From contig JAHLWZ010000142.1 of the NCBI GenBank assembly GCA_020536535.1, forward strand, positions 2,311 to 35,124: DNA of 32,814 nt, in the 5' to 3' direction. Positions 31,755 to 32,814 of the stretch are shown here, piece by piece. Within the stretch, counting starts at the first letter, position 1, and every line of letters starts with the position of its first letter. This stretch comes from Pelomyxa schiedti. Its lineage: Eukaryota; Evosea; Pelobiontida; Pelomyxidae. Both the position numbers and the translations under genes were made by a program. Under the pieces are notes generated by a model that saw only the letters and a list, made by a program, of their open reading frames with translations, was not told the DNA's origin and made no database searches.

Positions 31755-32490
31755 CAGTGAGTAGAACCATACTTAGAACTACAGCGACGCGAAGTCACCT
31801 CGCCACAGTGGGGCACTTTTCTTTCCTTGGAATAAAAAAAAACACCAGACCGGAGTGATAACTGCGATAATGTCATTGTCTTATTCAACCATTTGGACAG
31901 TTCGTTTTGTTTTTACAAGGTAATGTCCTCTTGGTAATTTGATTTGTTTGCCCTCAACTCCAAAGCAAGTCAGTGCAAGTCAGCACAGCATATCCCAAGG
32001 TCGCGAATCATTTCCTTGTGTGCACCAACATGGCCTCACATCACAGCATAAATAAACTGCGTGTGGGAAGCTCTCATTACTCCGTTCCGACATCGTCAAA
32101 CTTGTACACTCATCCCAGTTCCTCTGCCATTCCCTCCTGAATAACTCATTCGTTAGTTTTTTGGTGAGTGAAAAAACCGTTCCATTTCCATGAGAGTTTA
32201 GTTTCGAGACAGAACGCAAACTCCCAACTGATGCACGGCGGCGCGGCTCCCCGTGGGCTGCGGGCACGCACCGAGACGTCAACGGCTTCGAATCAACACT
32301 TCATATTGGGCACTCCAGCCATGATCCCACGCAAGTTGCTGTTGGGCGCCTTGTTGTTGCCTTGGCGCCTGAACTCGTGCACCGGACAGCACCGGACAGT
32401 CCACTGGAAAGACGTTACAAGAAACTCTGCTGATGGGCCAGATCAGGCCTAGCTCAGGAGCTGGGTTATCGGGGAGGGAGCAGACGACTC

Positions 32491-32526
32491 CAGTACTCCT
32501 AGGCTTGGCCAAGCCTCGGAGTACTG
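32491..32526. repeat. 36-nt near-perfect palindrome
   Basis: The left half CAGTACTCCTAGGCTTGG pairs with the right half CCAAGCCTCGGAGTACTG, with a single mismatch and no loop. It could be a cruciform-prone site, a dyad binding site or an insertion scar. It lies 160 bp upstream of the next gene. Confidence 0.75.
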
Positions 32527-32686
32527 TATACAAACAGCCATCACCGACCAAGTTCCCCTGTAGAGTAACTTGCGAAGTGGTGTTTCTTATTTTTATAGCA
32601 CAAATTTGGGCGCGGGTCTTTTTAAACGAAGTTTGCTTATTATTCTCTTATTATTAAATAAAACATTCAAAACTTCGTTCAGCTGA

Positions 32687-32814
32687 ATGGCTGGTGCAAC
32701 AGTCACAGTGGCGCCGAAAAGCGAGTTGGGGGAGTGGTGTGAGAACCTTCGTTTGGCCCCTCCTGAGCTATCCTCCCAAGTGCTCAGTGCTCTTGAAGCC
32801 AATGCAGTGGACAG
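32687..32814 (+). CDS. N-terminus of a protein with a possible SAM domain (partial)
   Basis: The ATG at 32687 opens a frame that runs off the window end. It begins MAGATVTVAPKSELGEWC and continues ENLRLAPPELSSQVLSALEA. The spacing of Trp, Leu-x-Leu and the following helix is like the first half of a SAM domain (protein or RNA binding), but only about 42 residues are visible. A minus-strand frame (32593-32802) overlaps it and shows no domain. An A/T-rich leader with AATAAAACATT precedes the ATG. Confidence 0.5.
   Translation, partial: MAGATVTVAPKSELGEWCENLRLAPPELSSQVLSALEANAVD

Larger units (their letters stand above)
31434..32686. other. 1.25 kb gap without a recognised gene
   Basis: There is no known domain on either strand. 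Open frames of 75 to 100 codons overlap each other (31980-32282 minus, 32168-32452 plus, 32279-32551 minus). A short minus frame at 31611-31754 (start MDFWENYRESVGTLREIQ) looks protein-like and could be a terminal exon. A 10-bp tandem duplication (CACCGGACAG twice, 32380-32399), a 36-nt palindrome at 32491-32526 and a 10-bp inverted pair (32625-32634 and 32670-32679) are present. The last pair flanks the region just before the next gene. Confidence 0.55.

Noticed and set aside
31980-32282. 100-codon minus-strand open frame as a gene
   Set aside because: No domain, overlapped by equal-length frames on the other strand, and no clear splice link to the short frame at 31611-31754.

Overview
This is a gene-dense stretch of nuclear DNA from a eukaryote. 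Nearly every gene is cut by many short introns (mostly about 25 to 70 nt), usually GT-AG with a pyrimidine run before the acceptor. TAA, TAG and TGA all end genes, so the standard code fits. There is no sign of bacterial, organellar or viral DNA. The domain mix (RhoGEF joined to RhoGAP, EH, SH2, SPRY, F-box-like, a GTPase-like/kinase chimera, acid-sphingomyelinase-like enzyme) suggests a free-living or amoeboid protist, perhaps an amorphean such as an amoebozoan. The sequence alone does not fix the lineage.

Layout. 1-2445: low-complexity and mostly unexplained DNA, with one doubtful short-intron gene at 1404-2061. 2446-7979 (+): a Rho-signalling protein with Pro-rich, helical (BAR-like), DH, PH, RhoGAP and PH parts. 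8085-10911 (-): a coiled-coil/Pro-rich endocytic-type protein ending in an EH domain. 11171-12169 (-): a small multi-pass membrane protein. 12289-14172 (-): a secreted acid-sphingomyelinase-like phosphodiesterase, divergent from 14320-15621 (+), an F-box-like protein. 15699-18178 (-): an amino acid/auxin permease family transporter. 18318-20255 (-): a PPP-family protein phosphatase with an F-box-like N-terminus. 20256-21787: a 1.5 kb gap with inverted repeats. 21788-24563 (-): a SPRY domain fused to RNA 3'-terminal phosphate cyclase. 24647-27310 (-): a chimera of a GTPase-like domain, a ubiquitin-like segment, a coiled coil and a protein kinase, divergent from 27407-28848 (+), the histone N-terminal acetyltransferase NAA40/NatD. 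29110-31433 (+): an SH2 protein with a STAT-like layout. 31434-32686: a second gap with a palindrome. 32687 to the end (+): the start of a possible SAM-domain protein.

The genes do not form a pathway. They look like an ordinary euchromatic neighbourhood with very short spacers (about 77 to 150 bp) and two shared divergent promoters. The most unusual points are the chimeric architectures, a P-loop without its lysine, a phosphatase without the Arg of its VDRG motif, introns as short as 20 to 26 nt, and GC-AG introns.

All gene models were assembled by eye from reading frame, splice signals and domain match. Exon edges inside conserved domains are the most reliable. Edges in low-complexity parts are less so.
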